Source of the DNA: Paulownia fortunei | Taxonomy: Eukaryota > Streptophyta > Magnoliopsida > Lamiales > Paulowniaceae | Direction: 5' to 3' | Length of the DNA: 64,000 nt | Assembly (NCBI GenBank): GCA_019321725.1 | Contig: CM033122.1 | Coordinates: 17,386,274 to 17,450,273, forward strand | Shown here: positions 1 through 12,059 of the stretch, one piece after another | How positions within the stretch are numbered: the first letter of the stretch is position 1 | Layout of the letters: the number at the start of each line of letters is the position of its first letter | Notes under the pieces: generated by a model | What the model saw: only the letters and a program-made list of their open reading frames with translations | Databases searched by the model: none | What the model was told of the DNA's origin: nothing | Made by a program: the position numbers and the translations under genes

Positions 1-818
1 TTTTTCTTTTATTTTTAATCTTTTTTACTTTCATTATGTATTTTAAAATTTTATTTAGTTGAGGAGAAAGGGTTAAACTCTTGATGGAGGAAGATTAATG
101 GTTATAAAGATGAGTAATGTTCAGGTGTGTTGTATTATTATTTTAATTTTTAATTGAAACCCTTTTTTATTAGTGGCGATTCTTGATTTTTGTATCACCA
201 ATGGCACAATAACTGCTTAGGTTCATTTAGTTTGATGTACGATTACTCCACCAATTGCTAATATGAAACATTGATTTATTGTAGATAAAAGTATGTATAA
301 ATACTTGATCCCACAAATAATTATTGGTGTTAAGAGATAATTTACAAACAGTAAGATAATATCATAATTACCTTAATGTATGAGTTATTTGATAACATCT
401 TCTCATTGAAATCTTCATTATCCCATATACAAGTATTGGTGTTAAGAGATAATTTGCAAATAGTAAGACAATATCATGATTACCTTAATGCATAAACTAT
501 TTAATAACATCTTCCCATTATAACCTTCATTATGTATGGCTTCTAATTATGGCATTTAAAAGAAGTAAAAAAAATAAATAATCGTTCCTCTATCTAAAAC
601 TCAAGAGCGGATCTTTAATTCTCAATACTTTTTATTCATTTTATTTTTAGTTATAACATAAATTTTTCTTTATATTCGAAACCACATTTAGTCCATCTTT
701 TAAGAAATATAAATTCCAAAAACTTCAAACAATTTCCTTGTGGATCGACCTTGGATTCTCGAAAAATTTATTATTTGACATAATCTACACTTAGGTTTGC
801 TATCTTGAAGTTGTAGCA
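1..818 (+). repeat. 5' LTR of the Athila-type element (3' part only)
   Basis: The sequence aligns with the end of the 3' LTR at 10140-10986, sharing stretches around the words 'ttcaggtgtgttgtattatt' and 'gtggcgattcttgattt'. It ends in TAGCA just before the PBS. It contains an internal tandem duplication of about 112 bp (324-435 and 436-547) that the 3' LTR lacks. Confidence 0.85.
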
Positions 819-824
819 AGTTTT

Positions 825-842
825 TGGCGTCGTTATCTGGAA
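825..842 (+). other. Primer binding site of the Athila-type element (tRNA-Asp type, mutated)
   Basis: The sequence TGGCGTCGTTATCTGGAA lies six bases after the LTR end. It differs at a few positions from the complement of the plant tRNA-Asp 3' end (TGGCGCCGTTGCCGGGGA), the usual Athila primer site. Confidence 0.75.
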
Positions 843-1014
843 AGGCAAGGTAAGTATTCAATTTTATAATATTTTTTCTTTGTAAATATTGCGTGTTTGA
901 TTTCTTTACAGTTATATGTTTACATGGTGTTGTAGTCATAATTTCTCGTTGTTTAGTTAGAAATAATTTTAAAACTTTATTTAGAAATTTATTGAATCAC
1001 CTCTATACACTATC

Positions 1015-2200
1015 TTGGCTGAAAATGAAAGTGTTCAGGATGAGAACGAGAATCAACAGGTGTATATCACGTGTTATTACTTGCAACCTCCTTCAAATTC
1101 TTCTCCTTTTTATTTCATTTTTCCTCTCAATGCAAATAACTTTCGATTCAAGTTAGGCATGATCTCTTTACTTCTTAATGACCATAGTTTAGACTCTGAA
1201 AGGCCTCGCTTGCATCTGGAAGATTTTGATGAAATTTGTGCCACTTTTGAATATTAAACTTGTATAAATAAAATTGTTTAGCTCAAATTATTTCTTTTTT
1301 CTTAAAAGAGAAAATAAAAACTTGGCTTAACTCTTTAAAACCTAGGTCAGTTGGCACTTAGCAAGAAATGCAAGATGAATTTTTGAAAAAGTTCTTTACA
1401 ACTCATAAAACTAATGCTTTGGAAAGACAAATCCAATTTTTTTCTCAAAATTCTAATGAAACATTCTTTCTTTCATTATTAGGAAAGATTTAAATATTTG
1501 TTGAATTCATGCCCCATCATGATTTGAAAAATAATGCCTAATTAATTTTTTTTATGAAAGTTTAACTTCTGAAAGAAAATAATTTATGCAAATAATGTAT
1601 AATGGTGAGTTTCTTGATGAAAAACTTAATGAAACCCTAGAATATTTAGACCATTTGGCAGAAAACTCTCAATCATGATATAATATTAATTCTTTCAAAA
1701 GTTCTATTAAATCTAATCTTACTAATAGTAATGAAAGAAAATATTTCTTTAGTTAAGAAGATAATCTAATTACTAGGATTGCTAGTTTAACAAGAAAATT
1801 TGAGGCCATGGAACTTAAAAAAGTTAAGAAAATCATATCTATGCAAGATGAAAAAGTTTGTAGTATTTGTGAACTTGTTGGACACTCTACCAATGAATGC
1901 CCAAATATTCCAGCACAAACAAATGTCATGAACATATTTAAAAGCCTTTTCTTTCTCTATATTCTGAAACTTACAATCCACAAAGGAGAAATCATCTCAA
2001 TTTTAGTTGGGGAGGTGAGAATCGTGTCCCACCACTACATTCACAAAAGCCATCAAACTTTCCTTTTTATCCAACTCCACATACAAAATTCCTTGAGCAA
2101 ACTTTGTAAGAATTTATGTATAGACAAACAAACATTAATAACCAAACTTCACAACACATCAATGAGATCAAAAGTACACTTTTAATACTAACAATTTCTT
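1015..2200 (+). pseudogene. Athila gag remnant
   Basis: Broken reading frames match Athila-type Gag. An early segment reads LDSERPRLHLEDFDEICATF, and later pieces are spread over several frames. The region ends with a CCHC zinc knuckle at about 1857-1900, reading CSICELVGHSTNECPNIP (C-x2-C-x4-H-x4-C), which would bind nucleic acid in a working Gag. Multiple stops mean no functional product. Confidence 0.8.
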
Positions 2201-2480
2201 TACGTACTCATAAAAAAGGTAAATTTTCTATTCAACCTCAATATAATCCTTCTACTTAGTGTCATGTTTCTTTTTCAAGTGAAAATTCAATCAAGGAGGC
2301 TAATTCGGTCACAACTCTTCGGAATGAAATTTTTTTTTACAATACTATTCATTCAAAAATGAAGAATGAAAATAGTTTTGACGATAAAGGTAAGTTTAAT
2401 GAAGTTGAGTCTAAAAATGATGAAAAAGAAAAATACTCCCTCTAACTCCTTTTTCTCAAAGATTAGAACCAAATCAAAAG

Positions 2481-3296
2481 TTGAACTCAAATGCTGAAAT
2501 CTTTAAAGTTTTTAAACAAGTTAAGATTAATATTCCATTGTTGGATGCAATCAAGCAAGTTCCATCTTATGCCAAATTTTTTAAAGATTTGTGTACAATT
2601 AAAAGAAAACATTATGTGCAAAAGAAGATATTTTTAACTGAAAGTATTAGTTCAATCATTCAATAATTTATTCCACCCAAGTACAAAGATCCAGGTTGTC
2701 CAACTACAAACACTAGAATAGAGCATGCTTTACTTGATTTTGATACTAGTGTAAATCTTCTACCTTTATCAGTTTATGAAAAATTAGGTTTAGGAGAACT
2801 TAAAACAATTGTCGTTGTACTCCAACTAGCTGATCATTCGATTAAAGTTCTAAAAAGAGTAGTAGAAGATGTGTTGGTATAAATTGATACGTTTTACTTT
2901 TTAGTGGATTTTATTATTTTGGATATAGAACATGTTACACATACACATACACAGATTTTTATCATTTTGGATCATCTTTTTCTTACAACTTCAAATGCTC
3001 TAATTAATTGTAGGAATGGTATTTTGAAGTTATTTTTTGAAAATATGACTTTGGAACTAAATGTGTTTAATGTTTATAAGCAATTTGCAGAAGATGTTGA
3101 AGTACAGGAAGTGAATTCAATTGAAGAACTTGTTCGTGAATATTTTACTTTCGCTAATTCCTTTGATCCCCTGGAAACTTATTTTGAAAGTGAAATTATT
3201 TATAAGAAGACACACTCTAGTACTCTCTCTGAATTTTTGCAGGTACAAGAAAAATATTTTGGAAGCCAAGATTTGAGGAATTTTCATCATCAATAG
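2481..3296 (+). pseudogene. Athila retropepsin (protease) region remnant
   Basis: The pre-protease linker 'DAIKQVPSYAKFFKDL' is followed at about 2735 by LLDFDTSVNLLPLSVY and then KLGLGELK and LQLADHSIKVLKRVVEDVL, the signature of the aspartic protease region of Athila-like Pol. The active-site triad region reads FDTS. In-frame stops at about 2665 and 2880 break the frame. Confidence 0.8.
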
Positions 3297-3369
3297 TACA
3301 ATATATTCCATCAAGTATTAAAGCTCTCGTGATTGATTTAAAATCTTTGCCATTTGATTTGAATCTTAT

Positions 3370-4800
3370 TTGAGTGAGAACGAGACTTTTCTAGTAATAA
3401 TTTCTTTCAAACTTGATGCATCCCAAGAAGGTAAGTTGATCGAAACTCTAAAAATGCATAAGAATGTTTTAGGATGGACCATTGTTGACATTAAAGGTAT
3501 TAGTCCTTTAATTTGCACACATAACATATATCTAGAGAAAAATGTTAAATCTTCTAGAGAAATGCAATGAAGGCTAAATCATAATATGAAAGAAATAGTG
3601 AGAAATGAAATCATTAAACTTTTAGATAATAGAATTCTTTATTCTATTTTTAATAACAAATATGTAAATCCTACTCAAGCTGTACTAAAGAAATTCAGAG
3701 CTATTGTAGTCAAGAATAAGAATGATAAATTAATTCTAACTAAGACTATTAATGGTTGGTGACTGTGCATTGAATATATAAAACTCAACTCAGTTGCTAG
3801 AAAATATCATTTTTCATTACCTTTCATAGATCAAATCTTAGAAAGATTTATATGGGCATGAATTTTACTGCTTTTTAAATGAATATTTTAGGTATAATCA
3901 AATTGCAATTGCACTTGAAGATCAAGTGAAAACTAATTTTACACATCTTTTTGGTAATTTTGCATATCGAAAGATGCCTATTAGATTATATAATTCACCA
4001 GCTACATTCTAATAATGCATACTTAGTATTTTTAATGAAATGGTAGAATATTTTCTTGAAGTTTTCATGGATGTTTTTTTTTTATTTTTGATAATTCATT
4101 TGACGATTGTTTGTCTAATTTAAGAAATATTTTGATTAGGTGTGAAGAAAATAACCTTGTATTCAATTTGGAGAAATGTCATTTTATGGTAACAACTGAT
4201 ATTATTTTTGGGCACATTATTTCATCAAAAAGTATTGAAGTAGACAAATCTAAAATCGAGTTAATTGCTAATTTGTCAATTCCAAAGTCTATGGAGGTAA
4301 GATCATTTTGGGATAATGCTGGTTTTTATTAGAAAATTTATCAAAGATTTTAGTATAATATCTAAATCTTTGTACAATCTTCTAACAAAAGATACTATTT
4401 TTGAATGAACTTAAAAAGTATGCTTACGACTGCTCCAATCTTGCAGCCTTTAGATTGGATTTTACCTTTTGAAATAGTGTGTGATGCCAGTGACTATGCT
4501 GTTGGAGTTGTCTCAAGACAAAAAAAAGATAAGAAATCATATGTCATTTACTATGCAAGTAAAACTTTAAATAATGTTCAATTGAATTATTCAACAACTG
4601 AAAAAAGAATTACTTGTTGTAGTTTTTACATTGGATAAATTTAGATTTTACCTTATTAGTTCACCAGTTGTTGTTTTTACTGATTATGTAACTTTAAAAT
4701 ATCTTTTATCAAAACAAATACCAACGTTGATTGATTAGATGGATTCTCTTACTCCAGGAATTCAACATTATGATTCGAGATAAGAAATGAGTAGAGAATG
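3370..4800 (+). pseudogene. Athila reverse transcriptase and RNase H remnant
   Basis: Before RT is the conserved stretch VLGWTIVDIKGISPLICTH. Fragments of RT fingers, palm and thumb follow in shifting frames, including 'LRNILIRCEENNLVFNLEKC' and GHIISSKSIEVDKSKIE. RNase H starts at about 4405, with PFEIVCDASDYAVGVVSRQK and YYASKTLNNVQLNYSTTEK. The connection ends near 4800 with VADHLSRL. The catalytic YxDD region is not preserved in one frame. Confidence 0.85.
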
Positions 4801-4899
4801 TGGTGGCTGATCATTTGTCGAGACTCGTTTGTGATTACTCATTTCAAACCATACCTATTAATGACACTTTTCCTGATGAACAACTATTTAATATTTTTA

Positions 4900-6077
4900 T
4901 TTTACCATCTCATTAGAATTCTCATGATAAAAAAAAATTTGATCGAAATTTCTTGGAGATGCGTGCTTGACAATGAGAAAGGTAATATTCTTAACTTTTA
5001 CCATTCAATAGCATGTGGTGGTCACTTTTTGGTAAACAAAACCACTTCAAAAATCTTGTAGTGTAGATTTTATTGGTTAATACTTTTCAAAGATACTTAC
5101 ATGTTTTGCAAAAGTTGTGAAAATTATCAAAAATTAGAATCCATTTCAAAGCGAAACATGATGCCCTTATACCCCATCATAGTGATTGAAATTGTTGACT
5201 ATTGCGGTATTGACTTAATGGGACCATTTCTATTATCATTTGATTTTATTTACATATTGGTCACCATAGATTATATTTCAAAATGGGTCAAGGCAATTTC
5301 CTGTCGAAATAATGATCACAAAATAGTGATAAATTTTTTGAAAAAAAAATAAATTAATTTGAAATTCCTCGATCTATTATTAGTAATGGGGAAAAATATT
5401 TTTGCAACAAAGTTTATGGAATTTTAATGAGTAAATATGGATCATACATAAAGTTGCAACCCTTATCACCCTCTGACAAATGAACAAGTTGAACTTATAA
5501 ATTGGAAGATAAAACAAATTTTGAAAAAGACAGTTAACCCAAATTGTAAAGATTGATCTCTTAACTTACCGATACACTTTGGACATATAGAGCTGTTTTT
5601 AAAACATCATTAGACATGTCTCCTTATAGGATAGTTTATAGAGAACATTGTCATTTACCTCTTGAACTTGAACACAAAACTTATTGGCAATCAAATGTTT
5701 AACTTCAACTTTATAAAGTGTCAAAATTGCACAAATTGCAAATCAAAGAATTTCAAGAATTGAGAAATGATGCATTTGATAATTCTAAAATTCATAAAGC
5801 AAGAATCAAATAATTTCATGATAATAAAATTTGAAGAAAAACATTTGAGTTTAGTCAAAAGGTTTTACTTTATAATTGTCGATTGCATTTATTTTCTGAA
5901 AAATTGATATTAAAATGGAGTAGTCCTTTTGTTGTAAAAGAGTTATATGCTTATGGGGCGATTAACATTAAAAATTTTAGAAATGGTAACGTATTCAAAG
6001 TAAATGGACAAAGACTTAAATTATTTCTAAAGAATCAATTTTCACAAGAGGAAATTATTTTTCTTTCTAACATTTGA
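4900..6077 (+). pseudogene. Athila integrase remnant
   Basis: The HHCC zinc region and the core begin around 4995-5110 (CxxC in CKSCENYQK). The integrase core follows, with VDYCGIDLMGPF (first catalytic Asp) and YILVTIDYISKWVKA (second Asp). The C-terminal part at 5883-6077 reads LKWSSPFVVKELYAYGAINI and FKVNGQRLKLFL, typical of the integrase tail. Frame breaks occur at about 5060, 5350 and 5500. Confidence 0.85.
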
Positions 6078-6282
6078 TATGATTAGCATATGTATATATA
6101 TATATACATATTTTCTCTAACTTTGTTTGTTTTGTAGGCTTCTTTCTCTTCTTTTTTTTCAGTTAAGTGGCGGATAACGGTACTCCGTGGCTATTGAAAT
6201 CGGATTTATCAGTTTCCTAAACAACTGAAATCTATGTTCAAAGTTTCTCTTTTTCTTATTCTCTTTTCTTGTTCTTTTCAAA

Positions 6283-6960
6283 ATGGATAATATTCTTCTA
6301 ACTCTAAAGAAGCGATTTCCTTTTATTCCTAAAAATGCAATTTTTAAAATTTATAAAACTAGGATTGAAAGATTAAGGATACTTATGCACAAGGGCATCC
6401 CAAGGGACATACGATGGATAATTGAAATAAAGGTAAGAATAGTAGATGAGTTTTCACATGTGTTTTCAAACTTGCTTACTACATATATGTCTGGTTTTGC
6501 TAAAAGCACATATTTAAAAAAATAAATGTTGAAAAAAATACAAGTTTGTCACAAATGTGCTCGATGGACCTGCAACACAAAGTGTCATTCCTTAGGAATA
6601 GTTTTTGAAAATCGAAAAGATAAAGTTCATTTCATTATGGATGAACCGAGTAAGGAGTTTTTAGATGACATTATATTGATTTTGAGAAGCATTCATGTGG
6701 ATTAGAACAACGTGCAATTCTTAATTTATATAATCACTTTCAAGATGAATATGAGCGTTATAGCCTTAGGAATCTGACATTAAAAGACCATGTTTGCTAG
6801 TTTATAAGAAAACTGGATGGAAAGCATATCCTTAACCCATATAAGCATTTAAGTTGTTACTGGACATGAAACTAGATGAAGATATGAGCCACAGTTACAA
6901 CTATATGTACACTCACGTGCAAGTAGTAAATTTTCAAATTTTGTGTCCTTATTTTCAATA
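6283..6960 (+). pseudogene. Unknown ORF remnant in the env position of the Athila element
   Basis: After integrase there is an 80-codon open frame starting MDNILLTLKKRFPF. Beyond its stop, readable coding-like sequence continues, with CHKCARWTCNTKCHS at about 6550-6590 and EFLDDIILILRSIHV at about 6655-6700. Athila elements often carry an env-like ORF here, but no membrane segment or Env signature is visible. I do not recognise the family. The paired cysteines suggest a zinc-binding or disulfide-bonded segment. Confidence 0.4.
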
Positions 6961-7061
6961 TTTCTGACAAAAAAAAAGACGTGCGATAAATACATTCTTG
7001 TTCACACCTCAATAAGTAGCACCGTACTTACTCCATTTTTTCACTCACTTTCAAAAAAATA

Positions 7062-7669
7062 GAAGGGTCTTTCACTCGCAAATTTAACTATATTTGTGTC
7101 TTTTGTGGAACCATTCTAGAAAAAAATGATAAATATATAGGGGAACCAATAACCTTGGTAGAATCTTAGTAGAAAGAAAAATTCATTTAGTGTATAGAGA
7201 GGCAGACTGGGGTTAATGGTGAGTGTCGCTATTTCTGCTCATGTAGGAAAAGTCAACTTTTAGAAGTCATTTTAAAAAATTTAACAGTACAGAAAATCAC
7301 AGTTATCACCATTTAAAGATTAGCTAAAAGTGTCATATATTCAAGACAGAATGCCTAACATGTTAAATAATGCAGATGCATTCATCACTCTATCTGGTGG
7401 TTTTGGTACACTGGAGGAATTATTTCAATTGTCTCTTAGGCACAACTCAACATTGTTTGATGATTTTTTATCTTCTGTAGATCATGCTGTAGAAAAAAGT
7501 TTTATTTCATCGTTTGTGAGATGAATTCTCATTTCTATGCAACACCTGACTAACTGATTGATCAACTTCTAGCATATGTACTAGAACCTGACCTAGCATT
7601 GGCTCATATGGATTAATCCAACAAGAATAATAGTCGAAAACATAAAATGAATTTGACTCTTAGCTTGTA
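7062..7669 (+). pseudogene. LOG: LOG-type cytokinin riboside 5'-monophosphate phosphoribohydrolase pseudogene, intronless, inside the Athila element
   Basis: LOG enzymes release active cytokinin bases from their ribotides in the cytosol. Here the family can be followed nearly end to end. The N-terminal strand reads FNYICVFCGTILEKN (family usually VCVFCGSS). Then come GRILVERKIHLVY (usually ELVxRxIDLVYGG), GLMVSVAISAHVG, VSYIQDRMPNMLNNADAFIT, the substrate-binding loop SGGFGTLEE (usually PGGYGTLEE), DDFLSSVDHAVEKSFIS, and a C-terminal stretch DQLLAYVLEPDLAL ending NLTLSL before a stop. About 20 codons after GTLEE are missing. The copy uses three reading phases and has stops, so it is dead. Plant LOG genes have several introns and none is visible here, which suggests capture or insertion of a processed copy. 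It lies between the integrase/unknown ORF and the 3' LTR. Confidence 0.88.
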
Positions 7670-9258
7670 AAATTTATCCTTAATTGTTTCAACTAATAGT
7701 ATATATTATGTTGTTTCAGCTTTATTTTTCAATAATTCACATTTATATAATATATTCTAAACTCTACTTTCTATTTCGACATTGAGGATAATGTCTCGAT
7801 TTGGTTGGGGAAGGGGATGATTGATATCATGTCTTATGTGTTTAATGTGTATTTTTTTAGTTTTTTTAAATTCAAGCGTGTTTTATTTTGGGTCCGTTAA
7901 AACCATGAAAAATAATGACGGGTAATTGTAACACTCTTGAGACGCACCCCTAATTTTTTTTTGCATAACATGGTAATTTTGTGAGTTTTTTAACAAAAAT
8001 TTGTGAAATGTCAATTGTTTTTAATCATAGACGTTCTTCCAACATCAATACATTTTTGTAATAATTATACTCAAATCTTTTTGCACAAATAGTTATGTTA
8101 TTCGATATGGAGATAAGCATGTCAAAATAGGTAGTTCTTATGCCCTCGCTTTAATCATCACGTGAATTTTCAACATAAAGAGGTTGAGTGTTAGAATTTT
8201 TTTTTTTTGATCTATTGAGGCAAACGACTGATTGAGCACCACTTGAAAAATGATTAAGGCATTGGGCTTTCAATCACCATGGCCAAATTAACTTATTCCC
8301 TATATGATGTCCAAGAGAACATCTCTCATAGTGAGCTACTTTGAGTCTTTTAATAAACAAGCATTTTTTTCAGTAACCATATTTTCTTACATAACCTAAA
8401 TACACTATTATCCTACCCTTGTTCTAAAAATAATTTGGAGTTTAAGAGACATTCCACTGATAATGTGAGCTTACAAAAGATATTTGTGTTGGAATAGAAG
8501 ATAAATATAGGGGAGTTTCTCTTATAAAAAAAACTGCAAAGTATTAAAAATATTACAAGTTGCAACTAAAAATGGGATGTTGCAAAATCAATAAGAATGA
8601 TGAAGTCCAATTCAATAACAGTAGGTCTAGGTGTTAAAATTTGTGGAGTATGAAAAATTTTCATTGATAAACTCTATGTCTCTATTCTCATGAAGTTTTT
8701 AGAATTTTTATTCATCCTATCCTTTTATTTCTTAGCCACATCACTACCCTTTGGCCTATTACAACATTTGTTAAAAATCTTTTGATTTCGTGTGGTGTCT
8801 TTAGTGTAGTGGAGATTTGTACCAAATGAAAAGCTTATAATATTTAACTCTTCCATTAGAAATTGGGTGAGAATTTTTGTGAGATTTTATGGGAATTCAC
8901 TTATTTGAAGCATGCATGATTTCGTTACTGTTGACATTAACTATTTACACACACACACACTTGAGTATGTTTAGGCTTTCGAACGACTAAGGATTAGATT
9001 CAATACTTGTTTGATCTCATTTCTATATTACTTTATTGTTTCCTCAGAATAATGGTTGGAAGTTAGTTATTATAGATACTTGTTGGTATTACTGCAAGAA
9101 ACTCTCACGAGACTATAACTCATCCTCTATGAGCCACCTAGGGGTTTAAGGTCTTGTTGCATATGCTAAATGTAATCATGATTTCCTATGAAAATGAATT
9201 AGTTTAAGTTTGTTTTAAGCTTGCTCTAAGACGAGCAAGGGTTAAGTGTGGAAAATTT
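7670..9258 (+). other. 3' internal non-coding region of the Athila-type element
   Basis: No gene is seen. At about 7779-7815 the sequence 'acattgaggataatgtctcg', followed by a G-rich 'ttggttggggaaggggatg', matches the conserved post-pol segment of Athila-like elements. The end (9215-9258) contains 'gctctaagacgagcaagggt' and a purine-rich stretch just before the LTR, the expected polypurine tract position. Confidence 0.6.
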
Positions 9259-10986
9259 TGATAAGTGCATATTTTGGCATATTTTTGTATCAAATTTTGA
9301 TACTTTTTTTGCTTTATTCTTGTTAATTTTATAGTTTTATTATTATTTTGTGTTAGGGAATCAATGAACAAAAAGAGATCAAAATGAATCAAAATAAAAT
9401 CTAAAAATACAACACGTTTCGTCAGCAAATTGGGAGATAATATTTTATTGGATCAAAGAAGTATCACAATTAGAAAAAAATGATCATTTTTTGCCTAAGT
9501 CGATTATGTGTAGATCAAAATATATGCAAGAAATCATTTGAATTTTGCAAGTGATTGTTGGGCTTTCATTAAATCTAAAATAAGCATGTTTTCATACTTG
9601 TGTAATTTTTTGTATATTGGACATAATTTTATGCTCAAAAACCCTATGCACTTAATTCTTACTTTATTTGAAAGCGAAGAGGTAGAACTACAACTTTTCT
9701 GTTAGAAGCTCGGCCCAATTAAATTTTAATTTATAGCAGAAAATTTATCCAAATGTGTGCATTGAAAAGAATCTATCTATGTTGACACATGAATCATAAC
9801 TTTCTCTCTAGTGGTTAGACTTAGATGATTCAAGTATAAACAGATATTACAACTTTTCAATTGATCACTATCCCAAATTCTACTGATTGGATGGAGAAAA
9901 ATATGTGATAAAATTTGGATCTGAAAATGACATGTAAATTCAGAGTATATTTGAAATTAATTTGGAGTGAATTTGGAGATATCAATTTAGGCACTCTTCT
10001 ACTATAAATAGGGGTTTTTGGATGGTATTCAAGATACACAAAAAAATCCTTAGAGGGAGAGAAAGTTTTATTGTTTTCTTTCTTTAAACTAAGTTTTCTA
10101 ATAATTATAGAAATATATTCTCTAGTTTATCTTCTATTTTTAGTATTTTCTACTTTTATTATGTATTTCTAAATTTTATTTAGGTAGGGAGAAAAAGTGA
10201 AGCTCTTGATAGAGGAAAATGAATGGTTATAAAAGTGTATAATATTCAGGTGTGTTGTATTATTGTTTTAATTTTTTATTCAAACCCTCTTTATTTTGTG
10301 GTGATTCTTGATTTATGTATCTCCAATGGCACAACAAATACTTGGCTTTATTTAACTTATTTTACAGTTCTACCCCATTGACTGTTAATATGAAATCTTG
10401 ATTTGTTGTAGATAAAATATGTACATAAATATTTGATCCCATAAATAAGTGTTGGTGTTGAAACTCTTCTTGTTTAGTGGCGATTCTTGATTTTTGTATT
10501 ACCAATGACACAACAAATACTTAGGTTCATTTAGTTAATATATGAGTCTACCCTACCGACTGTTAATGTGAAACCTTGATTTGTTATAGACAAATGTGTG
10601 TATAAATACTTGATCCATAAACAAGTATTGGTGTTCAAAGATAATTTGTAAACAGTAAAATAATATATTGATTACCTTAATGCATGAGCTATTTGATAAC
10701 ATCTTCCTATTAGAACCTTCATTATATATGGATTCCAATTGTGACATTTAAAAGAGGTAAAAAGAATAAATAATTGTTCATTTATGCAAAACTCAAGAGT
10801 GGATCCCTATTGGTCAGTACTTTTATTACTTTAATTTCTTAATTATAGCATAATTTTTTCTTTGTATTCTATATTAATATAAATCCGTAAACTTCAAACA
10901 ACTTTCATATCGATCGACCTCGGACTCCCCATAATTTATTACTTGACACAACTTACACTTAAGTTTGCAACTTTAAAATTATAGCA
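9259..10986 (+). repeat. 3' LTR of the Athila-type element
   Basis: The 1728-bp LTR runs from TGATAAGTGCAT to TAGCA (TG...CA). It contains its own tandem duplication of about 180 bp (10281-10460 and 10461-10635), each unit carrying 'cgattcttgatttttgta' or a close variant. The 5' LTR does not have this duplication. Confidence 0.88.
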
Positions 10987-11229
10987 ACCACCATGATCCC
11001 TGGAAAGGACCTCATGAACAGAAAAAATGGCTCCTACCATGTTTGGGCCAGACTTAATTCCAAGAGATAGCAACACTAATGCAAACTAAATACTCATGAA
11101 CATGGGAATATCTAATGCAAGAAATAGAGAAAAGAGAAATATGTCTAACATGTTTCCTAATGTGCTTCCACGCACACTAGCAAGGCAACATGCCTCGCCA
11201 CCATCAATGTGCCCTTATGCTCACTTGTT

Positions 11230-11745
11230 AGGCAACAAGCCTCACTATTGTTGGCCTCTGTGCCAGTCCAGGCAAAACCAAAGTCTCGATAAGGTTGGCT
11301 TCGTGTTAGCCGGGCATAAACAAAAATTCCGATAAAGTTGTCTCCATGTTGGACCAGGCATAAACAAAAGTCCCAACAAGGTTGGCTTTATGTTGGCACG
11401 GGTATAAACAAAAGTCCCAACAAGAGTGGCTCCACAACCATCCTGGCAAAACTTAAGTCCTATAAGAGGTTGCTCAGTGCAAAACCTATATAAGTCCTAT
11501 AAGAGGTTGCTTCGCGCAATCCAAAACACCTATATAAGTCTTATAAAAGATTGCTCTGTGCAATCCATTGCATCTACTTAAGTCCTATAAGAGATGGCTC
11601 TGCTCCATCCTTAGTAAATCTCTTAGTCATGTAAGCGGTGGCTATGCCTTATCTCTATCCAACTACTAAGTCCTGTAAGCAGAGGTTTTGCGCCATCCCT
11701 AGCAAATTCCCAAAAACCTGTACGAGGTTGCTTCGTTAATCCCTA
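11230..11745 (+). repeat. Degenerate 44-bp tandem array
   Basis: About ten imperfect units with a period of 44-45 bp. The first block contains 'aaaagtcccaacaaggttgg' and 'ggcataaac'. The second contains 'aagtcctataagaggttgc' and 'caatcc'. Both blocks keep the same period and the shape aagtcc-N-aaggttgcct, so they are probably diverged units of one array in the 3' UTR of the surrounding element. Confidence 0.8.
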
Positions 11746-12059
11746 GTGAAGATAATGATCAAATTCACAACATGCTACCACAAGGAAGTAACAAAACATG
11801 CAAAAAAGCTAAAAGTCATATTCATCAAGCATGATCATCATAGCAATTCACAAGGCAATAGCAGTAATAGTACGTGCCAACCCCTAGCGGACATAAGCAT
11901 ATCAAACACATACACAAAAAAAAGAAAGACAACAAAGTATGTGTACAACATACATGAAATGATTAGCTTAAGAAACAATTGGGCATAAAATCTCTAAGTC
12001 TAAAATATAGATCTCGTCAGCTTCCTATCTAAGCAGCTACATCACAAGGGGCTCCTCCA

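Larger units (their letters stand above)
1..10986 (+). mobile_element. Athila-type Ty3/gypsy retrotransposon, degenerate, 5' end outside window
   Basis: The order is partial 5' LTR, PBS, gag, protease, RT, RNase H, integrase, a long 3' internal region, and 3' LTR. Domain remnants read on + through many stops and frameshifts. A zinc knuckle of the form CSICELVGHSTNEC ends gag. The protease-like core is LLDFDTSVNLLPLSVY, and integrase follows RNase H. The PBS resembles the complement of the tRNA-Asp 3' end, as is usual for Athila. The region between integrase and the 3' LTR is over 3 kb and holds a LOG pseudogene. The 3' LTR begins TGATAAGTGCAT and ends TAGCA. The element appears to sit inside a Tat-type element, whose 3' part follows directly at 10987. 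No target-site duplication can be tested because the left end is outside the window. The element cannot encode intact proteins. Confidence 0.9.

Noticed and set aside
7330..7524. LOG as an active small gene
   Set aside because: Only part of the enzyme is open. The full homology uses three phases with stops and a missing segment after GTLEE.
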